The notes beneath the pieces were generated by a model. It was not told the origin of the DNA and did no database searches. It saw only the letters and a list, made by a program, of their open reading frames with translations. From the NCBI RefSeq assembly GCF_000337495.1, contig NZ_AOIS01000028.1, positions 8,740-72,739 of the forward strand: DNA of 64,000 bases, in the 5' to 3' direction. This stretch comes from Haloterrigena salina JCM 13891. GTDB lineage: Archaea > Halobacteriota > Halobacteria > Halobacteriales > Natrialbaceae. Below, one piece after another: positions 1 through 7,752 of the stretch; the first letter of the stretch is position 1, and every line of letters starts with the position of its first letter. The position numbers were made by a program, and so were the translations under genes.

Positions 1-1207
1 GGGTCAGATCGCCGTCTGCACAGTCGTCCATCACGGCGCTGAACTCCTCGGCTTTCGCCTCGAGATGGCGGTTTATGGACTCGGTCTCGGCCCGAGCCGC
101 TTCGGCCTCCTCGCGTGCGGTCTCGGCGGCTTCGATCTGGTCGCGCAGCGAGTTTCGCATGCTGTCGAAGCCGTCGTACAGCCGTCCGATCTCGTCGACG
201 CGGTCCGTCTCGAGATCGACGTCGAGGTTACCCTGTTCCATCTCGGTCGTCCGATCGCGTAATCTGGCCAGCGGGCCGACGGTCTGCCGGCCGAGAACGA
301 CGCCGACGACGCCGAGCGCGACCAGGCTCGTCAACACCATCGCGATGACGTTCGTTTCGACGTCGGAGACGACGCCGTACGCCTGCTCGTTCGGCACGGA
401 CGTGATGGCGACCCATTGCGTGTTCCCGACGGGAACGTACGCCCGTACCACGTCGTCGTCCTGAATGCGCGTTAGTCGGCCGCCCAGAGCGGCAGCCATC
501 GCCTCGTCGTCGACCGCTTCGTCGTCGATCGACGCGGAGTCGGCCTGAAAGACCACCGATCCGTTGCTATCGAGAATGGCCGTCGACGCCGACGTGTTCT
601 CCTGGTGGAGTTGCTCGACCTGATACTCGAGCGTGCCGATGATGACGACGGCTCGATCTTCGCGTTCCGTCACCGGGCTGGCGAAGGCCATCACTTGGTC
701 ATCGAGGGTCGGCGATTGGTACGCTTCCTGGGAGTGCCAGACGGACTCCTCGACCCCGAGGTTCTCCTCGAAGCCGTCGGCAGCCCACGGTTCCGTCAAG
801 TTTTCGAATGACTCGCCGCGGTAGGCGGCGTTCGTACTCGTCACGATTTCATCGTTTTCGGTGTCGACGTAGTGAATCGCCCGCACGTCGACGTCCATCC
901 GGGCTTGCTCTTCGACGAGTTGGCCCTGGACCTCCTGGGGATCGCCCTCCTGGAGGATCTGCGAATCGGAGGCGGTCCGCGTCTGAACCCGCATCGTCTC
1001 GACCCAGTTGCTGATCGTGTCGGCCTGCATCTCGGCGGTCGATTCGAGTTGCTCGTTCGAGTCCGACCGAACCGTGTTGTCGATATCGACGTAGCTGACC
1101 GCGCCGACGGCCCCGATGACGAGCACGACCGCCAGAATCGACACCACGAACTTCACGAGGTACCGTCGCCTGACGAACGACGGCACCAGGGAGGAAAGCG
1201 ACGCCAT
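1..1207 (-). CDS. Methyl-accepting chemotaxis transducer, N-terminal part (BasT-like; gene runs off the window)
   Basis: The frame is open from ATG at 1207 down to base 1, giving about 402 residues of the N-terminal half. It begins MASLSSLVPSFVRRRYLVKF and has a first membrane segment at about residues 20-38, an extracellular Cache-like sensor region of about 245 residues, a second membrane segment near 287-308 and a HAMP domain (MEQGNLDVDLETDRVDEIGRLY), ending at the start of a second HAMP-like unit (ADGDLT). The methyl-accepting signalling hairpin lies outside the window. The HAMP and RRRY-VKF start are clearly paralogous to the full-length transducer at 25269-28388. Its ATG overlaps the TAA stop of the upstream binding lipoprotein (TAATG), so the two are probably translationally coupled, as in the BasB-BasT pair of Halobacterium. 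Role (family knowledge): passes ligand information from the binding protein to CheA/CheW at the membrane. The ligand is unknown. Confidence 0.93.
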   Translation of the reverse strand, partial: MASLSSLVPSFVRRRYLVKFVVSILAVVLVIGAVGAVSYVDIDNTVRSDSNEQLESTAEMQADTISNWVETMRVQTRTASDSQILQEGDPQEVQGQLVEEQARMDVDVRAIHYVDTENDEIVTSTNAAYRGESFENLTEPWAADGFEENLGVEESVWHSQEAYQSPTLDDQVMAFASPVTEREDRAVVIIGTLEYQVEQLHQENTSASTAILDSNGSVVFQADSASIDDEAVDDEAMAAALGGRLTRIQDDDVVRAYVPVGNTQWVAITSVPNEQAYGVVSDVETNVIAMVLTSLVALGVVGVVLGRQTVGPLARLRDRTTEMEQGNLDVDLETDRVDEIGRLYDGFDSMRNSLRDQIEAAETAREEAEAARAETESINRHLEAKAEEFSAVMDDCADGDLT

Positions 1208-2475
1208 TACGAACTCACCCTGTCCAGTTCGGCGATGCCGCCATCCGCGCTTTCGTCGAACTCCCAGTACTGGAAGAGGGCGTCGGTCATGTCTCCGTTC
1301 TCGTCGAAGGACACCGAACTCGAGGCGCCCTGGTAGGTGACGGAGTCACCTTGGGCCGCGAGTTCGATCCCGTCGGCGAGGGACTCCGGCGTGATCTCTT
1401 CGCCGTCGCCGGTCGTAACCGCCTGCATGGCGTTTCTGATGGCGGTCCCGTCGTTTTGCCCGGCGTAGGCGTTCGCGAGCAACAGGACGGCGCTCGCGTC
1501 GTAGGAGTGAGGCGTGAAGACGCCCGGTTCGGCGTCGTAGGTGTCCTCGAACAGTTCCGTGAACGTCTCGGTCCCCGGTCCGTCGACCAGCGGCGCGGTG
1601 CCGCGGATGCCGTCGAGCGAGTAGTCGACCTGGTCGTGGAGATCGCTGTCCTGCAGGCCGTCGGTGACGAGGATGTCTTCCGGAGCGTCGCCACCTAGGT
1701 CGGCGAACACCTGTCCGCCGGTCTCCGGATACCCGATCACGACGAGCAGTTCGGGATCGTCCGTTCTGGCTCGTTCGATCGCTCCCTCGTAGGTGTCCTG
1801 CCCTTCCGTTAGCGGAACCTGCGCCGAAACCGTTCCGCCGTGATCGTTCCGGAACGAGCGCGAGAACGCCTGGCTCAACTGCCAGCCGTAGTCGTTGTTC
1901 GCGTAGAGGGTCGCGGCGCTGTCGTGGCCGAGGTCGTTCGCCGCCCGGTCGGCGAGCACGACCGCCTGCAGCGAGTCGGAGACCGCGGTCCGGAAGACCA
2001 GCCCGGCGTCGTTGAGCGAGGTGATCGTCGGCGTGGTCGCGCCCGGCGAACAGCAGACGGTCCGGTACGGAATGAGAACCTGCTGGGTCGCCTGCAGCGT
2101 CACGTCCGAGGCTGCCGGCCCGTTAACCATCGGATAGTTCTGCTTGGCCAGGTCGTAGGCGCCCTGGACGCCCGTGGACGGCGAGGTTTCGGTATCGACG
2201 ACTTCGTACTCGATGTCGAGCGAAATCTCGTCTTCGACTTGCCGAATCGGGAGCTCCGCGGCGTTTCGCATCGGCTTCCCGACGGTCTCGAGATTGCCGC
2301 TCAACGGTTGCATGATTCCGAGTCTGAGCGTTCGGTCGGTCCCGCCGACGTCACTCCCGTCCTCGATGTCGTTCGAGTCGAGTCCGGGAACCGAACTGAG
2401 ACAGCCGGCGAGGCCGCCGAGACCGGCTCCACAGAAACCGGTCAATAGTTTTCGACGATTCAAGTGAACGGACAT
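1207..2475 (-). CDS. Tat-exported substrate-binding lipoprotein for the adjacent chemotaxis transducer (BasB-like, periplasmic-binding fold type I)
   Basis: 422 residues. The start at 2475 (MSVHLNRRKLL...) is chosen because a TATA box (TTATAT, minus strand) lies about 25 bases upstream, as expected for a leaderless transcript; an in-frame ATG at 2490 is less likely. The N terminus has twin arginines at 7-8 and a lipobox LAGC with Cys25, so the mature protein is lipid-anchored outside the membrane. The body resembles the ABC branched-chain amino acid/urea binding family: LRLGIMQPLSGNLETVGKP, a ...GPAASDVTLQA segment and FRTAVSDSLQAVVLADRAA. The stop overlaps the start of the transducer gene. 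No LivHMGF permease or ATPase genes flank it, which favours a chemotaxis rather than an uptake role. The binding specificity cannot be read from the sequence. Confidence 0.9.
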   Translation of the reverse strand: MSVHLNRRKLLTGFCGAGLGGLAGCLSSVPGLDSNDIEDGSDVGGTDRTLRLGIMQPLSGNLETVGKPMRNAAELPIRQVEDEISLDIEYEVVDTETSPSTGVQGAYDLAKQNYPMVNGPAASDVTLQATQQVLIPYRTVCCSPGATTPTITSLNDAGLVFRTAVSDSLQAVVLADRAANDLGHDSAATLYANNDYGWQLSQAFSRSFRNDHGGTVSAQVPLTEGQDTYEGAIERARTDDPELLVVIGYPETGGQVFADLGGDAPEDILVTDGLQDSDLHDQVDYSLDGIRGTAPLVDGPGTETFTELFEDTYDAEPGVFTPHSYDASAVLLLANAYAGQNDGTAIRNAMQAVTTGDGEEITPESLADGIELAAQGDSVTYQGASSSVSFDENGDMTDALFQYWEFDESADGGIAELDRVSS

Positions 2476-2497
2476 ACCTGCGTATTTCACTCATCAC

Positions 2498-2503
2498 ATA
2501 TAA
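2498..2503 (-). promoter_or_regulatory. TATA box of the binding-protein/transducer operon
   Basis: Minus-strand TTATAT is centred about 25 bases upstream of the ATG at 2475. The spacing fits a leaderless haloarchaeal promoter and supports the shorter start. Confidence 0.6.
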
Positions 2504-2902
2504 CGATACTGTCTGGATTTAGATACTTATTAGAATAAATAGTAATTCGATTTGGTATAAAGACGAATGGTTACTATACTGTCACACGAGATCGTATTTG
2601 TGAGGGACTAACAACCGGTATTTGTGGGAATCCGTTCTCGAGATCGAGACGCTATCGCTATAAAATTCACACGTCGTGGTTACAGCAAAGTGCGATTGCG
2701 GACCAAACATAATTTATCTGGAATACGAATCTGCTTGTTCGATGAGGGAACGTACCATCCCGTCGATACGAAATACGGATCGCTGAACCGCGAGTAACCA
2801 CGCTTTCCGTGAGGGGCCGAAGCAAATTGAATTCGAACGAATTAGTCGTTCGGAACCGGTGGAAACGGATCTCCGCTCGAACGTTCGCCTCCGACGTCCC
2901 GA
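2504..2902. other. Gene-free, AT-rich intergenic stretch
   Basis: About 400 bases between the two minus-strand units, notably AT-rich from about 2510 to 2740 compared with the rest of the window. A 66-codon minus-strand frame at 2714-2914 is rich in Arg and Ser, has no recognisable motif and overlaps the probable etf terminator, so I do not call it a gene. It may hold upstream control elements of the chemotaxis operon. Confidence 0.5.
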
Positions 2903-2930
2903 GAAAACCCCCACCCTCGCGTTGCGCGAG
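2903..2930 (-). terminator. Hairpin terminator candidate after etfA
   Basis: Reading the minus strand past the etfA stop at 2937, CTCGCG-CAA-CGCGAG forms a 6-bp stem with a 3-base loop (2916-2930), followed by GGTGGGGG and TTTTCTC. It is placed where transcription of etfBA should end. The T-run is short and set back from the stem, so confidence is moderate. Confidence 0.45.
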
Positions 2931-2936
2931 TCTCGC

Positions 2937-3890
2937 TTACTGGAACTCTTCGGTGAGCGCGGGAACGACGTCGAAGAGGTCGTCGACGATCGCGTAGTCG
3001 GCGATGTCCATGATCGGCGCGTTGGGGTCGGTGTTGATCGCGACGATCGTATCCGAGCCCTTCATCCCGGCGACGTGCTGGACGGCCCCGGAGATGCCGA
3101 TCGCGATGTAGACGTCCGGCGTGACGACCTTCCCGGACTGGCCGACCTGTCGGTTCTTGGGCAGCCAGCCGTTGTCGACGATCGGCCGGGAGGACGAGAC
3201 CGTCGCGCTGAGGGCGTCCGCGAGCTCCTCGATCAGCGGGAGGTTGTCCTCCTCCTCGATTCCGCGGCCGACGCTTACGAGGACGTCCGCTTCGGTGATG
3301 TCGACGTCGCCGCCGCCGACCTCCTCGAAGCCGTTGACCGTCGAGCCGATGGCGTCCTCGTCGATGTCGGCGTCGAAGGCCTCGATCGCGGCGTCGCCGG
3401 TGCCTTCGGCCTGGGGCCACTCGGCGCTGCGGATCGTCGCCACCGCGCTCCCCTCGAGTTCGTTAGTCGTCTCGACCTTGCCGCCGTACATTTCGCGGGT
3501 AGCGATCAACGTCTCGCCGTCGGTCTCGAGGTCGATCGTGTCGGTGACGATCGGCAGGTCGAGTTGGGTGGCGACGGCGGGGGCGTAGTCGAGGCCGTTG
3601 ACGCTGTTGGGCGCAAGGACGTACTGCGGGGCGAGCTCATCGTAGAGCTGGCTGATCGCCTGCGTGTAGACGTCGTGGTTGAACTCCTCGCCGTAGTCGA
3701 CGGTGTGAATGGCGTCGACGCCCTCGCGGTTGAGCTTCTCCGCGAACTCGTCGACGGTGCCGCTGATGACCGCCAGATGCAGGTCGCCGCCGGTCTCGTT
3801 AGCCAGCTGGCGACCTGCGGTAATGATCTCGTAGCTGACGTCGCGCAGTTCGCCGCGACGGTGGTCCGTGACTGCGAGAATGTCCGTCAT
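2937..3890 (-). CDS. etfA: Electron transfer flavoprotein alpha subunit (FixB/EtfA)
   Basis: 317 residues, normal length. The C-terminal third carries the ETF-alpha FAD-binding signature: [20 protein letters not shown], then [19 protein letters not shown] and [20 protein letters not shown] (about residues 225-305). The N-terminal part is the Rossmann-like ETF domain ([20 protein letters not shown]). With EtfB it forms a soluble FAD/AMP heterodimer that takes electrons from acyl-CoA and similar dehydrogenases and hands them to the quinone pool. The start ATG overlaps the etfB stop by four bases (ATGA), so the subunits are translationally coupled. No FixC/FixX partner or acyl-CoA dehydrogenase lies nearby, so the redox partners must be encoded elsewhere. 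Confidence 0.96.
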   Translation of the reverse strand: MTDILAVTDHRRGELRDVSYEIITAGRQLANETGGDLHLAVISGTVDEFAEKLNREGVDAIHTVDYGEEFNHDVYTQAISQLYDELAPQYVLAPNSVNGLDYAPAVATQLDLPIVTDTIDLETDGETLIATREMYGGKVETTNELEGSAVATIRSAEWPQAEGTGDAAIEAFDADIDEDAIGSTVNGFEEVGGGDVDITEADVLVSVGRGIEEEDNLPLIEELADALSATVSSSRPIVDNGWLPKNRQVGQSGKVVTPDVYIAIGISGAVQHVAGMKGSDTIVAINTDPNAPIMDIADYAIVDDLFDVVPALTEEFQ

Positions 3891-4678
3891 TGTGCCACCC
3901 CCTTGTCGCGAAGCAGTTCAGCGAGCTCTCCAGCCGTCTCCTCGGCGCTGCCTTCCCAGGTCGTCACGTCGCTCTCGCTTTCGGGTTCGTACATGTCCGT
4001 CAGCTCGAGTTCGGCGTCGACGGCGCTCTCGTCGACGCCGAGATCGGCCAGCGCCTTGACGTCGAGTTCCTTTCGCTGGGCCTGCCGGATCCCGCGCAGG
4101 CTGGCGTAGCGGGGCTCGTTGATCCCCGTCTGGATCGTCAGGACCGCGGGGAGCTCGATCTCGGTCAGCTCCTCGACCCCGCCCTCGAGTTCGCGTCGCA
4201 CGGAGGCCGCGTCGTCGAAGTCGTGCTCTAAGTGATTGACGACGGCGCCCCACTGGTAGCCGAGGTGCTCGGCGACGGAGACGCCCGTCGCGCCGAAGCT
4301 GTCGTCGCCGGCCTGGACGCCCGTCAGGACGAGGTCGGGATCTTCCTCCTCGACGACGGCGCTCAGGATCTCCGTCTTGGCGCCGACGTCCAGCAGATCG
4401 ACGTCCTCGAGCGAGTCGTCCCAGATGCGGACGGCGCGATCGGCGCCTTTCGCCAGCGCCTGCCGGATGGTCTGTTCGCACTCCTCCGGACCGATCGTGA
4501 CTGTCACGACTTCGTCGGCGACGCCCGCCTCCTGGAGCTGGACGGCCTCCTCGATGGCGTAGTCGTCCCACTCGTTGAGGTCGGCGCCCAGATACTGGTC
4601 GGCGATCCCAGTACCCTCGATTTCGAACTCGTCTTCGACGGTCGCGACTTCTTTGACCGTAACGAGGATTTTCATCAT
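3887..4678 (-). CDS. etfB: Electron transfer flavoprotein beta subunit (FixA/EtfB)
   Basis: 263 residues. Starts (M)MKILVTVKEVATVEDEFEI and contains WDDYAIEEAVQL, VTIGPEECEQTIRQALAKGAD, LVLTGVQAGDDSFGATG and LPAVLTIQTGINEPRYASLR, all typical of ETF beta. This subunit binds AMP and pairs with EtfA, encoded directly downstream with a 4-base overlap. A TATA-like GGTTTAC on the minus strand (4701-4707) lies about 26 bases upstream of the ATG, consistent with a leaderless start; the second Met (4675) is an equally possible start. etfB heads the two-gene operon. Confidence 0.96.
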   Translation of the reverse strand: MMKILVTVKEVATVEDEFEIEGTGIADQYLGADLNEWDDYAIEEAVQLQEAGVADEVVTVTIGPEECEQTIRQALAKGADRAVRIWDDSLEDVDLLDVGAKTEILSAVVEEEDPDLVLTGVQAGDDSFGATGVSVAEHLGYQWGAVVNHLEHDFDDAASVRRELEGGVEELTEIELPAVLTIQTGINEPRYASLRGIRQAQRKELDVKALADLGVDESAVDAELELTDMYEPESESDVTTWEGSAEETAGELAELLRDKGVAQ

Positions 4679-4700
4679 TTATCACTGCCACGCCCGTACC

Positions 4701-4707
4701 GTAAACC
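4701..4707 (-). promoter_or_regulatory. TATA-like element of etfBA
   Basis: Minus-strand GGTTTAC is centred about 26 bases before the etfB ATG at 4678. Confidence 0.5.
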
Positions 4708-4853
4708 TTTTCGAAACGCGCTTTCATATGAGACCAGTTCATTTAACGATCCGTAAGTAAATCTCTAAAATAGATTACAGACTGTCTGGTGTCGAGAGGA
4801 AAAACTACCAACGTTACTCATCGTGCCGCTATCGATCCGCAAGACGGAAACGG

Positions 4854-4858
4854 TTTAA
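4854..4858 (+). promoter_or_regulatory. TATA box of the TRAM-domain gene
   Basis: TTTAA inside CGGTTTAACG lies 24-28 bases before the ATG at 4882. It supports that start over an upstream in-frame ATG at 4789, which would place the promoter inside the coding region. Confidence 0.6.
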
Positions 4859-4881
4859 CGACGCCACTGGTAGTACGCGAT

Positions 4882-5391
4882 ATGGCAGACTGTCCACTTG
4901 CCGACGACTGCCCGAGCTTTTCCGAGCGGATCTCGGGAATGGGGTGTCAACACTACGGCGACCGCGGGGGCAAGGAGTGGTGTAAGCACTACAGCCAGCC
5001 CATCGAGGATCTGAAGACCCAGCCCGTCAAGTCGGGCGAGGAGATCGTTATCGACGTCGTCGACATGCACGAGAGCGGCGCCGGCGTCGGGCGGACGGAA
5101 GACGGGTTTATCGTGCTGGTCGACGGCATTCTGCCGGAGGCCCGAGCCCGCGTTCAGGTGACCCAGGTCCACAGCAACCACGCCCGCGCCGAGGAACTCG
5201 AACTCCTCCCGATGGATCCCGACGAGGACGCGGAGTCCGACGCCGACGCGATGTCGGCCGACGACGAGGGCGGGGGCGAGGACAAGGACGAGGATGAGGA
5301 CGCGGAATCCGACGCCGACACGGACGGCGGGGACAAAGGCAAGCCGGCCCGCGAACGGCTCGGCAGCCGAGAGAACTTCTGGGGCTCGTAG
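4882..5391 (+). CDS. TRAM-domain protein with N-terminal Cys cluster and acidic tail
   Basis: 169 residues from the start supported by the TATA box at 4854. The N terminus MADCPLADDC..., then GMGCQHYG and EWCKHYSQP, places Cys at 4, 10, 22 and 34 with nearby His residues, which looks like a small metal-binding module. Residues of about 45-105 form a TRAM domain (KSGEEIVIDVVDMHESGAGV, then GILPEARARVQVTQV), a beta-barrel that binds RNA in tRNA/rRNA modification enzymes and in stand-alone archaeal TRAM proteins. The rest is an Asp/Glu-rich tail. A role in RNA binding, perhaps as a chaperone or translation regulator, is inferred from the domain. It is monocistronic as far as can be seen. Confidence 0.85.
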   Translation: MADCPLADDCPSFSERISGMGCQHYGDRGGKEWCKHYSQPIEDLKTQPVKSGEEIVIDVVDMHESGAGVGRTEDGFIVLVDGILPEARARVQVTQVHSNHARAEELELLPMDPDEDAESDADAMSADDEGGGEDKDEDEDAESDADTDGGDKGKPARERLGSRENFWGS

Positions 5392-5446
5392 TCGACCCAT
5401 CGAGTGGACAGTCGTCGATCGCTCCGTTTTCGCGCAGTTTAGCGCC

Positions 5447-5460
5447 CGTATTGCAATACG
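5447..5460. repeat. Perfect 14-bp palindrome
   Basis: CGTATTGCAATACG lies in the 210-base gap between the TRAM gene and the metallo-hydrolase gene, about 140 bases upstream of the latter. It could be an operator, but no TATA box is obvious beside it. Confidence 0.5.
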
Positions 5461-5601
5461 ACGTGAGTACAGTTGCAGCGACTGTTAGGCACCCGACGGC
5501 AGCTGATTCGGGGAGTCGACGACGGATACGGCGCTTCGCGGATAGAACGCCGCGACCGTCGCGACGCAAGGGTTTTCCCGTCGCTTGTGCGACACAACGG
5601 C

Positions 5602-6594
5602 ATGGAGCGGATCCCCCTGTCGAACTCGGCGTTCGAAGGCGACAACAACGCGTACCTCTTCGCGAACGAATCGGAGGCGGCGCTGGTCGACACCGGCGAC
5701 TGGACGGCGACGACGCGAGAGCAACTCGAGGCCGCCCTCGCCGAACGGGACCTCGCCTTCGCCGACATCGATCGGATCTTCCTCACCCACTGGCACGGCG
5801 ACCACACCGGACTGGCGGGCGAGATTCAGGCCGAAAGCGGCGCCGAGGTCTACGTCCACGAGGCCGACGCGCCGCTCGTCGAGGGCGACGAGGACGCCTG
5901 GGACGCGATGTACGAGCTCCAGGAGGAGTACTTCGAGCAGTGGGGGATGCCCGAGGAGAAGCGGGCCATCCTCCGGGAGCGGATGGCTGACGCCGGGACG
6001 AGCGCCGCGTCGCCGACGGTCACGACGTTCGCCGACGGCGAGACGTTCCCCGTACCCGGCGGCGAACTCGAGGTCGTCCACGCGTCCGGCCACGCCGCGG
6101 GATTGAGCATGTTCGAAACGACCCTCGAGGGACAGCGGGAGGTCATCTCCGGCGACGCGCTGTTGCCCGTCTACACGCCCAACGTCTGCGGCGCGGACGT
6201 CCGCGTCGATCGGCCGCTCGAGCGCTATCTGCGGGCGCTGCGGGGGATCGTCGAGATCGACTACGATCGCGCGTGGCCGGGCCACCGCGATCCGATCGAC
6301 GAGCCCGCTGACCGGGCCCAGCACATCATCGACCACCACGCGGAACGCGCCTGGCGGGTCCTCGACGCGCTGGATCGCGAGGGTCCCTGCGACACCTGGT
6401 CCGTGAGCGCGGCCCTGTTCGGCGACCTCGAGGACATCCACATCCTCCACGGCCCCGGAGAATCGTACGCCCATCTGGAGCACCTAGAGCGGGCCGGGAC
6501 CGTCGTCCGGGAGGAGACCGAGTATCGCCTGGCCGACGGCGTCGCGGAAGTACTCGCCGCGAAGGACGAACGGCGCTGGCATCTCGAGTACTGA
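5602..6594 (+). CDS. Metallo-beta-lactamase-fold hydrolase
   Basis: 330 residues. The start at 5602 (MERIPLSNSAFEGDNNAYLF) is preferred to an ATG 43 codons upstream, whose extra residues are Arg-rich and unlike the family. Metal ligands are visible: HxHxDH at 63-68 (THWHGDHTG), a further His in HASGHAAG, Asp in VISGDALLP and His in WPGHRDPI. This is the complete dinuclear zinc set of the family. The C-terminal 80 residues look helical and winged-helix-like (HLEHLERAGTVVREETEYRL), as in MBL proteins of the glyoxalase II/LACTB2-like group. The substrate is unknown (a thioester, lactone or nucleic acid are all possible). No co-transcribed partner. Confidence 0.9.
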   Translation: MERIPLSNSAFEGDNNAYLFANESEAALVDTGDWTATTREQLEAALAERDLAFADIDRIFLTHWHGDHTGLAGEIQAESGAEVYVHEADAPLVEGDEDAWDAMYELQEEYFEQWGMPEEKRAILRERMADAGTSAASPTVTTFADGETFPVPGGELEVVHASGHAAGLSMFETTLEGQREVISGDALLPVYTPNVCGADVRVDRPLERYLRALRGIVEIDYDRAWPGHRDPIDEPADRAQHIIDHHAERAWRVLDALDREGPCDTWSVSAALFGDLEDIHILHGPGESYAHLEHLERAGTVVREETEYRLADGVAEVLAAKDERRWHLEY

Positions 6595-7152
6595 CGACGG
6601 CGCGGCCCATTGGTCTCTAGTTCCCGCGAAAACCAGTCGCTCACGTCCGAAGCGGGACGCGAAATACGCGGCGAAAGAGTTTCCCCCCTCGGGTAACTCT
6701 CACTCCCCTCGCGGGAGCCGCGTGAGACACGGCGAGAGGCGATGTCAGAGGCACGGACCCGCCGTGGCGCAGCCGGTGCGCAGTATACACTCAGTCATAC
6801 CGACTGTTATCTCTATTGGTTAGTTCCGATCGATCGACGGATCGATTTCAACGGGCGTCTGAGCGAACGGCGCCGTTCGCTCGAGCCCTCGGCGGTCCAT
6901 CGAGGGCACCGGGACGCTGTGACCGCGCCCTCGACTACCGTCCGCTGATCGACGCCGCTGCCGTCCGCTTCGGTGGTCCGGACGATCCGGTGATCCAGCG
7001 CGGGGTGGACGACCGCGTGGACATCCTCGGGCATAGAGCGTTCGGCCGAGTTCCCGCCGTCCGATCGGCGACCAACGGGGACGGGACCGGGGAAGCTTTG
7101 ACCCTGCCGTCGTCTTAGACAGGGGTATGAGCGGACGCGAGCGGGAGCGGGA
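6595..7152. other. 558-base region without a convincing gene, rich in inverted repeats
   Basis: The several overlapping frames here are Arg- or Ser-rich composition artefacts. The region holds an imperfect hairpin at 6698-6727 (TCTCAC...GTGAGA arms around TCCC/GGGA) and a cluster of three inverted repeats at 6829-6907. A TATA-like TTATCT at 6807-6812 could start a short plus-strand RNA near 6835. A non-coding RNA or regulatory block is possible but unproven. Confidence 0.4.
6829..6907. repeat. Cluster of three inverted repeats including a perfect 22-bp palindrome
   Basis: In order: ATCGATC/GATCGAT arms with a 4-base spacer (6829-6846); a perfect 22-bp palindrome with half-site GAGCGAACGGC (6861-6882); and GCCCTCG/CGAGGGC arms with a 9-base spacer (6885-6907). 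All lie in a gene-free region upstream of the Tfx-family regulator. Confidence 0.6.
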
Positions 7153-7635
7153 GTGGAGGCGATCGCCGTGATCGACGAGACCGAGGAACTGCTCGAGGAG
7201 ATCGGGTTCGACGCCGAGACGAGCGTGTTGACACACCGCCAGGCGCAGGTGCTCGCGCTCCGCGAACGCGGCGTCTCGCAGGCCGACATCGCCGACGCGC
7301 TTGGCACCTCGCGGGCGAACGTCTCCTCGATCGAGTCGAGCGCGCGCGAGAACTTGGCGAAGGCTCGCGAGACGGTGGCCTTCGCGGAGGCGTTGCGGGC
7401 GCCGGTCCGCGTTCGGGTGCCGGCCGGGACCGACCTCTACGACGTTCCGCAGTTGGTCTACGACGCCTGCGACGAGCAGGGCGTCAAGGTCGATCACACC
7501 GCGCCGGACCTGATGAAGGTCGTCAGCGACGCCGCGGGGTCGGCGGTGTCGGGACGCGAGGTGTCGACGCCGCTGATCGTCGGCGTCACCTCCGAAGGGA
7601 TGGTGCGGGTCCGCCACCAGGACCGCCGGGAGTGA
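7153..7635 (+). CDS. Tfx-family DNA-binding transcriptional regulator
   Basis: 160 residues starting at GTG 7153; a GTG at 7168 is also possible. Residues of about 24-75 form the Tfx helix-turn-helix: LTHRQAQVLALRERGVSQAD, then IADALGTSRANVSSIESSAR, which places a recognition helix around TSRANVSSIE. The C-terminal half (VRVRVPAGTDLYDVPQLVYD) matches the usual Tfx ligand or dimerisation domain. Tfx was first described in Methanothermobacter as an activator of a molybdenum formylmethanofuran dehydrogenase operon; the target here is unknown. A 26-base near-perfect tandem repeat begins at its last codons and includes the stop. The palindrome cluster upstream could be an autoregulatory site (inference). 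Confidence 0.88.
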   Translation: MEAIAVIDETEELLEEIGFDAETSVLTHRQAQVLALRERGVSQADIADALGTSRANVSSIESSARENLAKARETVAFAEALRAPVRVRVPAGTDLYDVPQLVYDACDEQGVKVDHTAPDLMKVVSDAAGSAVSGREVSTPLIVGVTSEGMVRVRHQDRRE

Positions 7636-7676
7636 TCATCGTTCGACGCTGCCGGGAGTGATCGCCGTTTGACGCC
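7625..7676 (+). repeat. Tandem duplication of 26 bases spanning a stop codon
   Basis: Unit 1 (7625-7650) and unit 2 (7651-7676) both begin GCCGGGAGTGATC and differ at four positions. Unit 1 contains the TGA of the Tfx gene; unit 2 repeats the same CGGGAGTGA context just downstream. Confidence 0.75.
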
Positions 7677-7752
7677 GCGTCGCGCGACTCCGAATTGCAG
7701 GCAGCGTCAGCAGTCCGAAGACCGAAAGGCGACGACGGCATACGCGAGGGTG

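Noticed and set aside
2714-2914. 66-codon minus-strand open frame
   Set aside because: Arg/Ser-rich, no motif, overlaps the probable etf terminator, no promoter.
5473-5601. 43-codon upstream extension of the metallo-hydrolase
   Set aside because: Arg-rich and unlike the family; the family N terminus begins at the ATG at 5602.
6765-6780. TGGCGCAGCCGGTGCG, resembling a tRNA D-arm
   Set aside because: No T-loop (GTTCGAATC type) or acceptor stem follows within tRNA distance.
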